Shown: positions 47,439 to 56,960 of the stretch, piece after piece
Position numbering within the stretch: position 1 is the first letter of the stretch
Layout: every line of letters starts with the position of its first letter
Notes under the pieces: generated by a model
Database searches by the model: none
What the model saw: only the letters and a program-made list of their open reading frames with translations
Told to the model about the DNA's origin: nothing
Program-made: the position numbers and the translations under genes
DNA from: Clostridia bacterium
GTDB taxonomy: Bacteria; Bacillota; Clostridia; Christensenellales; CAG-138
DNA length: 62,528 nt
Assembly (NCBI GenBank): GCA_017407205.1
Contig: JAFQXA010000018.1
Location: 1 to 62,528, forward strand
Reading direction: 5' to 3'

Positions 47439-47939
47439 ATGAGCAAGATTGAAAACAACATCGTCACCGTACTGGTTGAAAATAACGCAGGCGTTTTGGC
47501 ACGCGTAGTCAGCCTTTTCGGTCGCAGAGGCTATAATATTGAATCGCTTACCGTTGCAACAACGAAGGATCAGAACACTTCCTACATAACAATAGTTGTA
47601 AACGGTGACAAGGAAATTCTTGACCAGATTATCAAGCAGGTATCACGCCTTGAGGAAACAATAAGCGTCCGTCCGCTTGAAGAAAGCCGTGCGCTCTCAA
47701 GAGAGCTTTTGCTCATAAAGCTTGCTATTGATGACAAGACAAGATCGGCAATACATGAGATCTCAACGATTTACGGGGCAACAATTGTTGACCTTGCTTC
47801 AAACTCGATGATCGTTGAGCTTACAAGCTACACAGCAAAAATCGACGCATTCCTTTCAATCATGAAAAAGTATGATATAATTGAGATATGCCGTACAGGT
47901 GTGACAGCACTTGAACGCGACAGTCAGAAATTGTTATAA
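47439..47939 (+). CDS. ilvN: Acetolactate synthase small subunit
   Basis: 166 residues. An N-terminal ACT domain (VTVLVENNAGVLARVVSLFGRRGYNIESLTVATT) binds valine for feedback inhibition; the C-terminal ALS_ss domain follows (ALSRELLLIKLAIDDKTRSAIHEIS). It activates the IlvB subunits. Only one small subunit is present for two large subunits in the window. AGGAAAGG lies before the start. Confidence 0.95.
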   Translation: MSKIENNIVTVLVENNAGVLARVVSLFGRRGYNIESLTVATTKDQNTSYITIVVNGDKEILDQIIKQVSRLEETISVRPLEESRALSRELLLIKLAIDDKTRSAIHEISTIYGATIVDLASNSMIVELTSYTAKIDAFLSIMKKYDIIEICRTGVTALERDSQKLL

Positions 47940-48980
<1,041 letters not shown>

Positions 48981-49057
48981 TAATTTAAAATAAGAGATTT
49001 TCTGTGTCGGGCATCTTGAAAAATGCCCGATACTGTTTAAAAGAGAGGATTTTCAAT

Positions 49058-50737
49058 ATGGAATTGCGCAGTAATAACATAACACAGGGCGTAGAACGCG
49101 CGCCCAACCGCTGCTTGCTTTACTCCCTGGGCTACACCAAGGAAGAGCTTTCAAGACCGCTTATCGGTGTTGTTTCGGCATTCAGCGAAATAGTACCCGG
49201 TCACGCTCACCTTGATAAAATAGCCGATGCGGTAAAGGCAGGCATCCGCATGGCAGGCGGTACTCCCGTACTCGTTCCTGCAATCGGCGTTTGTGACGGT
49301 ATCGCAATGGGTCATCAGGGCATGAAGTATTCACTTGCAAGCCGTGACCTTATTGCAGACAGCGTTGAAACAATGGCAATGGCACATTGCTTTGACGGTC
49401 TTGTTCTCGTTCCCAACTGCGATAAAATCGTTCCCGGTATGCTCATGGGTGCTTTAAGACTTAATCTCCCCACCGTTGTATGCAGCGGCGGCCCCATGCT
49501 CTCAGGCAGGGACACTCAGGGCAGTGAGATCAGCCTTTCACGCATATTCGAAGCAACGGGCGCAAGAAAAGCAAACCTCATTGATGATAACGAGCTTGAT
49601 TTTTACGAGGAAAACTGCTGTCCCGGCTGCGGAAGCTGTTCGGGTATGTATACTGCAAACAGCATGAACTGCCTCTGCGAAGCAATAGGCATAGGTCTCC
49701 CCGGCAACGGTACAATACCTGCAGTTTCGGGCAAGCGCATACAGCTTGCAAAACACGCAGGCATGGCAGTTATGGAGCTTGTAAAGCGTGACATCAAGGC
49801 TCGTGACATAATCACGGAAAAAGCAATCATGAACGCAATAGCCTGTGACATGGCACTGGGCTGTTCTTCAAACACGGTTCTTCACCTCCTTGCAATCGCA
49901 GGTGAAGCAAAGGTTGAGCTTTCACTCGAAAAGTTTAATGAGTACAGCTCAAAGGTACCAAACCTCTGTCACCTCGCTCCTGCAGGCTCAACGCATATGC
50001 ACGACCTTGATTATGCAGGCGGTGTAGCGGCAGTTCAGGCAGAGCTTATAAAGGCAGGCTTTGTAAATCCCGACCTTATTACGGCAACGGGCAAGACAGT
50101 TGGCGAAAACGTTAAATTCTCAAAGATTCTTGATACAAACGCAATCCGCCCCATTGACAATCCGTACAGCAAGACAGGCGGTCTTGCAATACTCTGGGGC
50201 AACATTGCAAAGAACGGCTGTGTTGTAAAACGCAGTGCAGTTGCAGAAGAAATGCTCGTACACACAGGCCCTGCAAAGGTATTCAACAGTGAGGACGAGG
50301 CTATAGCTTCAATCTATGCAGGGAAAATTCAGGCAGGTGACGTTGTTGTTATCCGCTACGAAGGCCCCAAGGGCGGCCCCGGTATGCGTGAGATGCTCAA
50401 CCCGACAAGTGCTATTGCAGGCATGAAGCTTGACAAGTCCGTCGCACTCATAACCGACGGTCGCTTCAGCGGTGCAACACGCGGTGCTTCAATAGGTCAC
50501 GTTTCACCCGAAGCGGCAGTCGGCGGTGAAATCGGTCTTTTGAAGGACGGCGATATGATAACAATCAATATTCCCGAATACAGTATAAGTGCGGACGTCA
50601 GCGAGGAAGAATTCAACAAGCGTCGCGCTGAGCAGGAGGAAGCTCCCAACAATATCCCCCTTGAGGGCGGATGGCTTTCACGCTATGCAAAGCTCGTAGG
50701 CGGTGCAGACAAGGGTGCAAGACTTTCTGTTGACTAA
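49058..50737 (+). CDS. ilvD: Dihydroxyacid dehydratase
   Basis: 559 residues from the ATG at 49058 ([11 protein letters not shown]), which has AGAGAGGA upstream; an in-frame ATG at 49004 has no site and gives a non-family leader. It dehydrates dihydroxy acids to 2-oxo acids with an Fe-S cluster: cluster Cys in [13 protein letters not shown] and [19 protein letters not shown], third in [11 protein letters not shown] region nearby SDGRFSG-type ([21 protein letters not shown]). Fourth gene of the ilv operon. Confidence 0.96.
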   Translation: MELRSNNITQGVERAPNRCLLYSLGYTKEELSRPLIGVVSAFSEIVPGHAHLDKIADAVKAGIRMAGGTPVLVPAIGVCDGIAMGHQGMKYSLASRDLIADSVETMAMAHCFDGLVLVPNCDKIVPGMLMGALRLNLPTVVCSGGPMLSGRDTQGSEISLSRIFEATGARKANLIDDNELDFYEENCCPGCGSCSGMYTANSMNCLCEAIGIGLPGNGTIPAVSGKRIQLAKHAGMAVMELVKRDIKARDIITEKAIMNAIACDMALGCSSNTVLHLLAIAGEAKVELSLEKFNEYSSKVPNLCHLAPAGSTHMHDLDYAGGVAAVQAELIKAGFVNPDLITATGKTVGENVKFSKILDTNAIRPIDNPYSKTGGLAILWGNIAKNGCVVKRSAVAEEMLVHTGPAKVFNSEDEAIASIYAGKIQAGDVVVIRYEGPKGGPGMREMLNPTSAIAGMKLDKSVALITDGRFSGATRGASIGHVSPEAAVGGEIGLLKDGDMITINIPEYSISADVSEEEFNKRRAEQEEAPNNIPLEGGWLSRYAKLVGGADKGARLSVD

Positions 50738-50757
50738 AAACGGAGGTAATCTTTAAA

Positions 50758-51723
50758 ATGAAAAGGTTTGGCGTTTTAACAAGCGGCGGCGATACGCCGG
50801 GCATGAACGCTGCGGTTCGTGCAGTCTTAAAAGCAGGCTTGAACAAGGGCTACAATGTACTCGGTATATACCATGGCTTCAAAGGTCTTATCGACGGCAG
50901 AATAGAACAGCTTCAATACCCCGATGTTCATAATATAATCGACCGCGGCGGTACAATACTTCGCACAGCAAGAAGTCAGGACTTCCGCTCGGAAGAAGGC
51001 CAGCAAAAGGCAGTTGAAGTCATGCAGGCTTACAATATGGACGGTCTTATAGTAATCGGCGGTGACGGAAGCTTCAACGGTGCAAACGCACTTGCAAAGC
51101 GCGGCATCTGCACGGTAGGTATCCCCGGCACTATAGACAACGACCTTGGCTATACCGATTTCACGATAGGCTTTGACACGGCGATCAACAATGTTATGTC
51201 CGAAATCTCCAAGATTCGCGACACCATGCGTGCGCATGACCGTGTGGGCGTTGTAGAGGTTATGGGCAGAAACTGCGGTGACATCGCTCTCTGGGCAGGT
51301 CTTGTAGGCCCTGCGGATATAATCCTGCTCCCCGAAAGCCCCATGTCGTGGGACGATGCGGCAAAACAGCTCATGGTAAACAAGCTCAAGGGCAGATTTA
51401 CGAGCATGGTAATCATAGCAGAAGGCGCAGGCCATGCCGATGACTTTGTTGACTTTTTAAAGCAAAAGACGGATGTTGAAGCAAAGGCTGTAGTTTTAAG
51501 CTACATACAGCGCGGCGGTGACCCGTCAACCGCCGACCGCGTGCTCGCAACACGCCTCGGCGCAAAAGCCGTTGACCTCATTGAACAGGGCGTAATGGGC
51601 GGAAGAGCCGTCGGTATCCGCAACAATGCAATTATCGATGTATCACTCGACGAAGCCCTCAACACCAAAAAGGTATTCAACGAAGAGCTCTATCGCCTCA
51701 ACTCCATAATGAGCAAGTTCTAA
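50758..51723 (+). CDS. pfkA: ATP-dependent 6-phosphofructokinase
   Basis: 321 residues. It makes fructose 1,6-bisphosphate in glycolysis. VLTSGGDTPGMNAAVRA at the start (ATP site), IGGDGSFNGANAL, the catalytic GIPGTIDNDLGYTDFTIGFDTA, VEVMGRNCGDIAL, and QRGGDPSTADRVLATRLG. Gly in GGDGS supports ATP rather than pyrophosphate use. It begins 20 bases after ilvD with GGAGG and no terminator between, so it seems to be the last gene of the ilv operon, an unusual partner. Confidence 0.95.
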   Translation: MKRFGVLTSGGDTPGMNAAVRAVLKAGLNKGYNVLGIYHGFKGLIDGRIEQLQYPDVHNIIDRGGTILRTARSQDFRSEEGQQKAVEVMQAYNMDGLIVIGGDGSFNGANALAKRGICTVGIPGTIDNDLGYTDFTIGFDTAINNVMSEISKIRDTMRAHDRVGVVEVMGRNCGDIALWAGLVGPADIILLPESPMSWDDAAKQLMVNKLKGRFTSMVIIAEGAGHADDFVDFLKQKTDVEAKAVVLSYIQRGGDPSTADRVLATRLGAKAVDLIEQGVMGGRAVGIRNNAIIDVSLDEALNTKKVFNEELYRLNSIMSKF

Positions 51724-51724
51724 A

Positions 51725-51873
51725 GCAGGGGTTTCACCCCTGCACCCCACCGACTTTTTGAAAAAAGTCGCCAAAAACAAGTATAAAAAATATAATCTCC
51801 ATCCGTCAAATGGTGACGGATGGAGATTTTTCATGCATGACCTATTCAATATTCATTATAACTTATAACTTTT
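51725..51873. repeat. Composite element, modules 1-5, between pfkA and the DUF4143 gene
   Basis: Complete copy on the plus strand: GCAGGGG/CCCCTGC (51725-51743), CGACTTTTTGAAAAAAGTCG (51751-51770), CCAAAAACAAG linker, a perfect 15-bp terminator stem beginning AATCTCCATCCG (51794-51808 with 51814-51828) then TTTTTCATG, and the tail CCTATTCAATATTCAT then TATAACTTATAACTT (51841-51873). The tail ends two bases before the stop of the minus-strand ATPase gene. Confidence 0.8.
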
Positions 51874-51874
51874 C

Positions 51875-53140
51875 TCAAATATATTCCAGCGGTAAAGCGA
51901 CTAAGTTTTCTCTTAAATACAACTTCTTATCGTACAAACAGATGATAGCGCCCATACCCCTTTTCTTATCGGGAACACCGTCCAAAACATCAAATTCAGA
52001 TGCCATATCAGCTTTGGGAGAAGCAGACATTTTGATCTCAACAGGATATAAAATTCCATTCTCTTGAATTATCAAATCAATCTCTCCGTCTATCTCAACC
52101 TCTTCTCCGTTTTCCTTCTTCTTTTTCTTGTCCTTGCCGTTATAATAGAAGACATTGAAATCATATTCCAATCCTTCATTGGAGTATGACTTTAAAATCT
52201 CATTGATAACGAAAGTTTCAAACATCGCTCCCGCCATTGCACCGTTTTTCAATGTTTCAACTGTCAGCCACCTTGTAAGGTAACAGCAAAGACCGGTATC
52301 TCTGAAATACAGCTTGGATGTTTTAATTGCTCGGTTGAGGGCACTTGGGGTATAAGGCTTTAAAATATAGATAATACCGCTTCTTTCAAGAACGGATATC
52401 CATTCCTTTACGGTAACCTCTGACACACCCACTTCACAAGCAATATTAGCATAATTTATTACCTGCCCCGTGCGTGCGGCAACACAAGTCAAGAACTTCA
52501 CAAAAGTCAAGTGATTCTTTGTCTTTATCAGTTTGTTGACATCACGCTCTAAATAGGTCTTTACATATGACTGATAGAAATCACCCCATTCTTTTTCAGG
52601 ATTGGCATACAGTTCGGGATAACCTCCACGGTGGATAGTTTCCCAAAGATTTTTACGATAATTTTTAACTGCACCTTCACGTTCCTTTATATATTCTTGT
52701 GTGGGAACAAAATGCTTTGTGAAAGGCACATCGTAAATTTCACGCAGGGAAAGACCTTCCAATTCTACGATAGAAACTCTTCCGGCAAGTGATTCGCTTA
52801 CTCCTTCCATCAATTGCAGTTTTTGCGAGCCGGTCAAATAGAAATTGCCATACTCCTCAGTATTGTCAAGCAAAATCTTCAGTTTGTTAAAAATAGAAGG
52901 ACATTTTTGAACCTCATCAATCATCAGTGGACAAGGATTATTAAGCAAAAACAAATTCATATCTTCTTCCGCTTGAGCCAGGAGAAGATCGTCATCAAAT
53001 GTAACCTGATTCACGCCTTCAAACAAATGCCTATATAAAGTCGATTTGCCAACCTGCCTTGGCCCTGTTAATAAAATCGCTTTGCTCCTTTTTGCCCTTC
53101 GCTCAACAACATTTTCAATATGTCTTTTAATAGAATACAT
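51875..53140 (-). CDS. AAA ATPase with DUF4143
   Basis: 421 residues from the ATG at 53140 (MYSIKRHIENVV), which has CAGGAG upstream. N-terminal AAA_14 domain with Walker A LLTGPRQVGKST, Walker B CPLMIDEVQKCP and FYLTGSQKLQLM; C-terminal DUF4143 with a nuclease-like core (EVEIDGEIDLIIQENGILYPVEIKM). The D-x(n)-E-x-K pattern resembles a PD-(D/E)XK fold. These proteins are widespread, variable and of unknown function. The gene is A/T-rich compared with its neighbours and lies between two direct copies of the composite repeat, which suggests acquisition. Confidence 0.85.
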   Translation of the reverse strand: MYSIKRHIENVVERRAKRSKAILLTGPRQVGKSTLYRHLFEGVNQVTFDDDLLLAQAEEDMNLFLLNNPCPLMIDEVQKCPSIFNKLKILLDNTEEYGNFYLTGSQKLQLMEGVSESLAGRVSIVELEGLSLREIYDVPFTKHFVPTQEYIKEREGAVKNYRKNLWETIHRGGYPELYANPEKEWGDFYQSYVKTYLERDVNKLIKTKNHLTFVKFLTCVAARTGQVINYANIACEVGVSEVTVKEWISVLERSGIIYILKPYTPSALNRAIKTSKLYFRDTGLCCYLTRWLTVETLKNGAMAGAMFETFVINEILKSYSNEGLEYDFNVFYYNGKDKKKKKENGEEVEIDGEIDLIIQENGILYPVEIKMSASPKADMASEFDVLDGVPDKKRGMGAIICLYDKKLYLRENLVALPLEYI

Positions 53141-53225
53141 AAGATGCTCCTGTCTAATCCAAAGTTCTACTTTATTATAGCCAATTTCCTCTGAATTATC
53201 AATCCGATTTTTCAAACTAATTTTG

Positions 53226-53354
53226 CCCGATTACTTTTTTGAAAAAGCCCGGCAAAAACAAGGAAAATAATATTAAATCCTCCGTTGTCACATGGGACAG
53301 CGGAGGATTTTTCATGCAGAACCTATTCAATATTCATTATAACTTATAACTTTA
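53226..53354. repeat. Composite element, modules 2-5, between DUF4143 and SLOG genes
   Basis: Copy in the same orientation as at 51725: a decayed module 2 (CGATTACTTTTTTGAAAAAG), GGCAAAAACAAGG linker, a terminator stem beginning AAATCCTCCG (53275-53289 with 53296-53310, one mismatch) then TTTTTCATG, and the tail ACCTATTCAATATTCAT then TATAACTTATAACTT (53321-53354). Module 1 is absent. Confidence 0.75.
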
Positions 53355-53359
53355 AGTCT

Positions 53360-53845
53360 TCACGGCAATACAATGATATTCTTATTTTTTTTGATTGCAT
53401 AATCGAAAGCTATTTTTGTTCCGCTTTTGCGGTTTTCAGGCAAATAATCTTTTTGAAAATAGATTATACAAAATTTACTTTTGTTTATCATGTCACGGTT
53501 ACGCTCCACATAAACTGCTTTACCTGCATTTACGGCTTTTAGTGAATAGTAAGTTTCCTCGTAGCTTTGCAATAAAAATTTTTGATAGCTCTCATTGATT
53601 TCGGGAAATTCTGCCCTTACATAAATGCGCTTTATGTGGGGGTACTTTTCTTTAATTTTTGTTACCTGTTCGTAGCATAAGCTATTAAAGCAGCTCTTAC
53701 TTCCAAAAAGAAAAGTGTCTACGTTCTTATTCAAAATTAAATTTTCAATAACTGAATATATTTTTTCTTTCAATTCTTCGGTTTCTTGTATTTCTCTATG
53801 CCCTATAAAACAGCAGGTATTTACACTTGATTCTTCATTGCTCAT
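53360..53845 (-). CDS. SLOG-family (DUF1273/YpsA-like) protein
   Basis: 161 residues from the ATG at 53845 (MSNEESSVNTCC); the frame is open further upstream but crosses the promoter. SLOG Rossmann-like signatures: CCFIGHREIQETEELKEK at the start, VDTFLFGSKSCFNSLCYEQV, and a C-terminal CIIYFQKDYLPEN with GTKIAFDYAIKKNKNIIVLP. SLOG domains bind nucleotides or their derivatives and appear in bacterial conflict systems, but no effector is fused here. It is A/T-rich and divergent from a small XRE repressor whose candidate operator covers its promoter. Confidence 0.75.
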   Translation of the reverse strand: MSNEESSVNTCCFIGHREIQETEELKEKIYSVIENLILNKNVDTFLFGSKSCFNSLCYEQVTKIKEKYPHIKRIYVRAEFPEINESYQKFLLQSYEETYYSLKAVNAGKAVYVERNRDMINKSKFCIIYFQKDYLPENRKSGTKIAFDYAIKKNKNIIVLP

Positions 53846-53909
53846 ATTTTGCTCTCTAAGTAACAGATATACAAAAGACAGAGAAACGGCACCTATCTTT
53901 TTATTTGTA

Positions 53910-53958
53910 ATTATAGGACTATTAGTCCTATAAGTCAATAGGTCTTTTAGTCCTATTG
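53910..53958. promoter_or_regulatory. Divergent promoters of SLOG and XRE genes with two operators
   Basis: Minus strand (SLOG): TTGACT (53933-53938), 17 bases, TATAAT (53910-53915). A perfect 10-1-10 palindrome with core AGGACTATTAGTCCT (53912-53932) fills the spacer and -10. A second, imperfect copy (CAATAGG...CCTATTG, 53936-53958) covers the -35 and beyond; centres are 25 bases apart. On the plus strand TTGTAA (53905-53910), 17 bases, CTATAA is a plausible XRE promoter over the same operator. Confidence 0.75.
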
Positions 53959-53981
53959 TATGCTTGTAGTGGGTGATATTA

Positions 53982-54203
53982 ATGAAGTTACGAATCAGAG
54001 ATTTGCGTGAAGATAATGATCTCAAACAAAAGGACATAGCTCAATATTTAAAGTGTGATCAATCACTCTATTCAAAATATGAACGCAATGAGCGTTCGTT
54101 GCCGCTTGAATATGCCTATAAATTAGCAGATTTCTACGGGGTAAGTGTAGATTATATTTTGTGTCGTACTAACGTTAAAGAACCGTATCCCGGAAAAAAT
54201 TAG
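53982..54203 (+). CDS. Small XRE-family repressor
   Basis: 73 residues from the ATG at 53982 (MKLRIRDLRED); an ATG three codons upstream is possible. A single HTH_3 domain (LRIRDLREDNDLKQKDIAQYLKCDQSLYSKYERNERSLPLEYAYKLADFYGVSVDYILCR, read as helix 1-5). No second domain. It is divergent from the SLOG gene, with two palindromic operators between, and so probably represses both. It is not fused to any toxin-like domain. Confidence 0.85.
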   Translation: MKLRIRDLREDNDLKQKDIAQYLKCDQSLYSKYERNERSLPLEYAYKLADFYGVSVDYILCRTNVKEPYPGKN

Positions 54204-54258
54204 CCACAAGTTAACAACCGCCTTGTGTCTGTTAAGTGTAAGACAAGCAGAAAACATA

Positions 54259-54369
54259 AAACCCTCGCTCACCTTGTCGTGAGCGAGGGTTTTAGAATAT
54301 ATTTTTTCCTTTTCTTGTTTTTGATTACTTTTTTCAAAAAGTAATCGGGGCGTGGGGCGAAAGCCCCAC
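54259..54369 (-). repeat. Composite element, modules 1-4 (minus orientation), after murA
   Basis: On the minus strand after murA: GTGGGGC/GCCCCAC (54352-54369), module 2 variant GATTACTTTTT/AAAAAGTAATC (54323-54346), AAAAACAAG linker, and a perfect 13-bp terminator stem beginning AAACCCTCGCTCA (54259-54271 with 54280-54292). The AT-rich tail is absent. It ends both murA and the convergent XRE gene. Confidence 0.75.
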
Positions 54370-54376
54370 AAAAAGC

Positions 54377-55651
54377 TCAATCTTCAACGCGTTTGATGTC
54401 TGCACCGAGGGCGGTGAGCTTTTCTGCCAGGCGTTCATAGCCGCGGTCTATAAACTTGATGTTGTGAACCTCGCTCTCGCCTTCTGCCATGAGTGCCGCG
54501 ATAATAAGCGCTGCGCCTGCGCGAAGGTCACTTGCGTAAATAGGTGCGCCGTATATGCGCTCCGTGCCCGAAACGGTCGCCGTCTTGCCGATCACCGTTA
54601 TGTTTGCGCCCATGCGCTCAAGCTCAACAACATGATTGAATCTGTCCTCAAATATGTTTTCAACAACAACGCTGTTTCCGTCCGCCGTTGTTAAAAATGC
54701 CATCATGGGCTGCTGAAGGTCTGTCGGGAAACCGGGATACGGAAAAGTCCTTACATTAACAGCTCTCGGCTTTGCGTTCCTGCCCGATACGGTTATGAAA
54801 AACTCATTGTCATCATCACCCTCGGTAACGCGAATTCCGCTTTCCATGAGCTTTGCGGATATTGCTTCAAGATGAGTCGGGATAATATTTCTTATCGTAA
54901 CCTCACCGCCTGTTGCAGCAGCCGCTATCATGTATGTTCCTGCTTCTATCTGGTCGGGAATTATGGCATATGTGCAGCCGTGAAGATTCTTTTTGCCTTT
55001 TATGCGGATTACATTCGTGCCTGCACCCTTTATTGATGCGCCCATCATATTGAGGAAGTTCGCAACGTCAACAACGTGGGGCTCTTTTGCAGCATTTGAA
55101 ATTATCGTCTGCCCCTCTGCACGGCAGGCTGCGAGCATGATATTGATTGTTGCGCCAACGCTTACAACATCAAGATATATATCAGCACCGACAAGGTTTT
55201 CCGCCTTTGCGGTTATCTTGCCTCGGCTCATATTTACCTCAGCACCCAAAGCGCGCATACCCTTTATGTGCAGGTCCATAGGCCTTTGACCTATCGAGCA
55301 GCCGCCGGGCTGTGCTACCTGTGCATAACCGTATCTGCCGAGCAATGCGCCCAAAAGATAGTACGATGCGCGAAGTGAGCTTACCATATCAAACGTTACG
55401 CCCTTGTCAGGGTCGATACACGTAGGATCAAGGTCTATGCATCCGTCAGATACATGCTCAATCTTTGCACCCATCTTTTCGAGTATCATACAAAGTATTT
55501 TTACATCTTCAATTTCGGGAAGATTCTCTATACGGCATTTCTCGCCTGCAAGTATTGCAGCAGTAATTATCGGCAATGCCGCATTCTTTGCGCCGCCGAT
55601 AACCACACTGCCCTCAAGAGGCTTGCCACCGTTTATCACATAATGTGCCAT
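54377..55651 (-). CDS. murA: UDP-N-acetylglucosamine 1-carboxyvinyltransferase
   Basis: 424 residues. First committed step of peptidoglycan synthesis: enolpyruvyl transfer from PEP to UDP-GlcNAc. EPT fold with VIGGAKNAALPIITAA near the start, catalytic Cys118 in PGGCSIGQRPMDLH (the fosfomycin target, Cys not Asp), and PYPGFPTDLQQPMMAFL near 305. Gram-positives often have two copies; only one is in the window. The upstream LytM-like gene (75 bases away) is on the same strand. Confidence 0.96.
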   Translation of the reverse strand: MAHYVINGGKPLEGSVVIGGAKNAALPIITAAILAGEKCRIENLPEIEDVKILCMILEKMGAKIEHVSDGCIDLDPTCIDPDKGVTFDMVSSLRASYYLLGALLGRYGYAQVAQPGGCSIGQRPMDLHIKGMRALGAEVNMSRGKITAKAENLVGADIYLDVVSVGATINIMLAACRAEGQTIISNAAKEPHVVDVANFLNMMGASIKGAGTNVIRIKGKKNLHGCTYAIIPDQIEAGTYMIAAAATGGEVTIRNIIPTHLEAISAKLMESGIRVTEGDDDNEFFITVSGRNAKPRAVNVRTFPYPGFPTDLQQPMMAFLTTADGNSVVVENIFEDRFNHVVELERMGANITVIGKTATVSGTERIYGAPIYASDLRAGAALIIAALMAEGESEVHNIKFIDRGYERLAEKLTALGADIKRVED

Positions 55652-55726
55652 TCAATTTCTCCCTGCATATATCCAAAAAACAATATTTTCTTTACTTTAA
55701 CCTTTTCATTTTAACATTAAGTAGTT

Positions 55727-56854
55727 TCACGAGTCAAGATAATAGCGTGGGTTATAAGCTTCACCGTCAATACGAAGCTCAAAATGCAATGACGGTTTAT
55801 CGGAGGATTTACCCCTGCCGACAGTGCCTATCACATCACCCTGCTTTACCGCATCGCCCACTTTGACCGCAACAGAACCCAAAAGTGCGTAGCGTGTCAG
55901 GAACCCGTTTTCGTGCGCTATCTCAACAGTAAGCTCATATCCGCCTCTTTCAAGCACGCTTACGACAGTTCCGTCACACGAAGCAAGAACTTTGCTTCCC
56001 TCGCTTGCGCTGTAGTCAAGCCCAAGGTTCAAAACGCCGTTCAACTGACCGTAATTATTTATGACACTTCCCGACACGGGGGATGAAAAGCTTGAGTTCC
56101 CCTTGTCCTTGCCCTCTTTTCCCTCGTTCCTTGACGGTACGCTTTCCATATCCTTTTCCATTGTGCCTACGCGCATCACGCCGTTTACCGCCTCAAAAAC
56201 CGTTTCTTCAAGCACTTCGCCCGCACCTGACTTTTTGCCGTTTTCGTAGGTATAATTCGTTGTTGTGCGCTTTTGACCGTCCTTTCCGACAACCTCGACC
56301 ACGCGTGTGCCCTCAACAAGATATTTATCCTTTATTATTTCATATGTGCAACGCACCGCTTCAAGAACAGTATTTGCAAGTAAGCTCCTGACTTTTATTT
56401 TTACAGGTGAGTCGGAAGACGTCAAAAGAAGCGCAAGCGCATCCGCCGTTACTATGCCTTTAGCATCGGGTGCGTCCTCAAAGCTTATCTCGTTTACTAT
56501 TGATGTTTCCATGCTTTCAAACGAGTCTTCCTCAATCATTGCTTCATAGTATGCGATTATTTCCTCAACGCAGGACTCTGCAGCCTCACGGCTTGCAAGC
56601 ACGCCAACACGCTCACCGTCAATGATTAAAGCCGTCTGCACAAACGCGGTGGGCGTTTTTGTCGGCTCACTTACATTTGCCGTAACCTCTGCAATAATAT
56701 CGCTTGTTTGCGTGGGTGCAGGAGTTGATTGCGATAGCTGTTGGTGCTGTTTTTGATTTTCCAAAATTTTGGGCACGAGTAAGGCGGCAAGTATGCAAAT
56801 GAACGCAAATGCCGATATAAATATGATTTTGTATACTTTTTCTCTGTTATCCAT
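55727..56854 (-). CDS. Degenerate LytM (M23) protein with G5-like domain, SpoIIQ-like
   Basis: 375 residues. One membrane helix (about 9-28), a TP-rich linker, a central G5-type region (VKIKVRSLLANTVLEAVRCTYEIIKDKYLVEGTRVVEVVGKDG and further to KKSGAGEVLEETVFEAVNG, in parts), and a C-terminal LytM domain. Active enzymes have H-x3-D and H-x-H; here these read N276-x3-D280 and S355-L-H357, so the first zinc ligand and the catalytic His are replaced. It is therefore probably non-hydrolytic, like the EnvC/NlpD or B. subtilis SpoIIQ type, acting as binder or activator. The murA neighbourhood is also where spoIIQ lies in Bacillus, though the order differs. Confidence 0.78.
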   Translation of the reverse strand: MDNREKVYKIIFISAFAFICILAALLVPKILENQKQHQQLSQSTPAPTQTSDIIAEVTANVSEPTKTPTAFVQTALIIDGERVGVLASREAAESCVEEIIAYYEAMIEEDSFESMETSIVNEISFEDAPDAKGIVTADALALLLTSSDSPVKIKVRSLLANTVLEAVRCTYEIIKDKYLVEGTRVVEVVGKDGQKRTTTNYTYENGKKSGAGEVLEETVFEAVNGVMRVGTMEKDMESVPSRNEGKEGKDKGNSSFSSPVSGSVINNYGQLNGVLNLGLDYSASEGSKVLASCDGTVVSVLERGGYELTVEIAHENGFLTRYALLGSVAVKVGDAVKQGDVIGTVGRGKSSDKPSLHFELRIDGEAYNPRYYLDS

Positions 56855-56865
56855 ACTGATATTTT

Positions 56866-56924
56866 ATTATAAATACCGATACTATTCAATAACAATTGTA
56901 AAATGTTCAAATGCGTGCTATAAT
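56866..56924. promoter_or_regulatory. Divergent promoters of the LytM-like gene and typA
   Basis: Plus (typA): TTGTAA (56896-56901), 17 bases, TATAAT (56919-56924). Minus (LytM-like): TTGTTA (56890-56895), 18 bases, TATAAT (56866-56871). The two -35 hexamers are directly adjacent. Confidence 0.6.
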
Positions 56925-56960
56925 TAGCAGTTGTTTTAAGTAATAAGGAAAAGGAAAATT

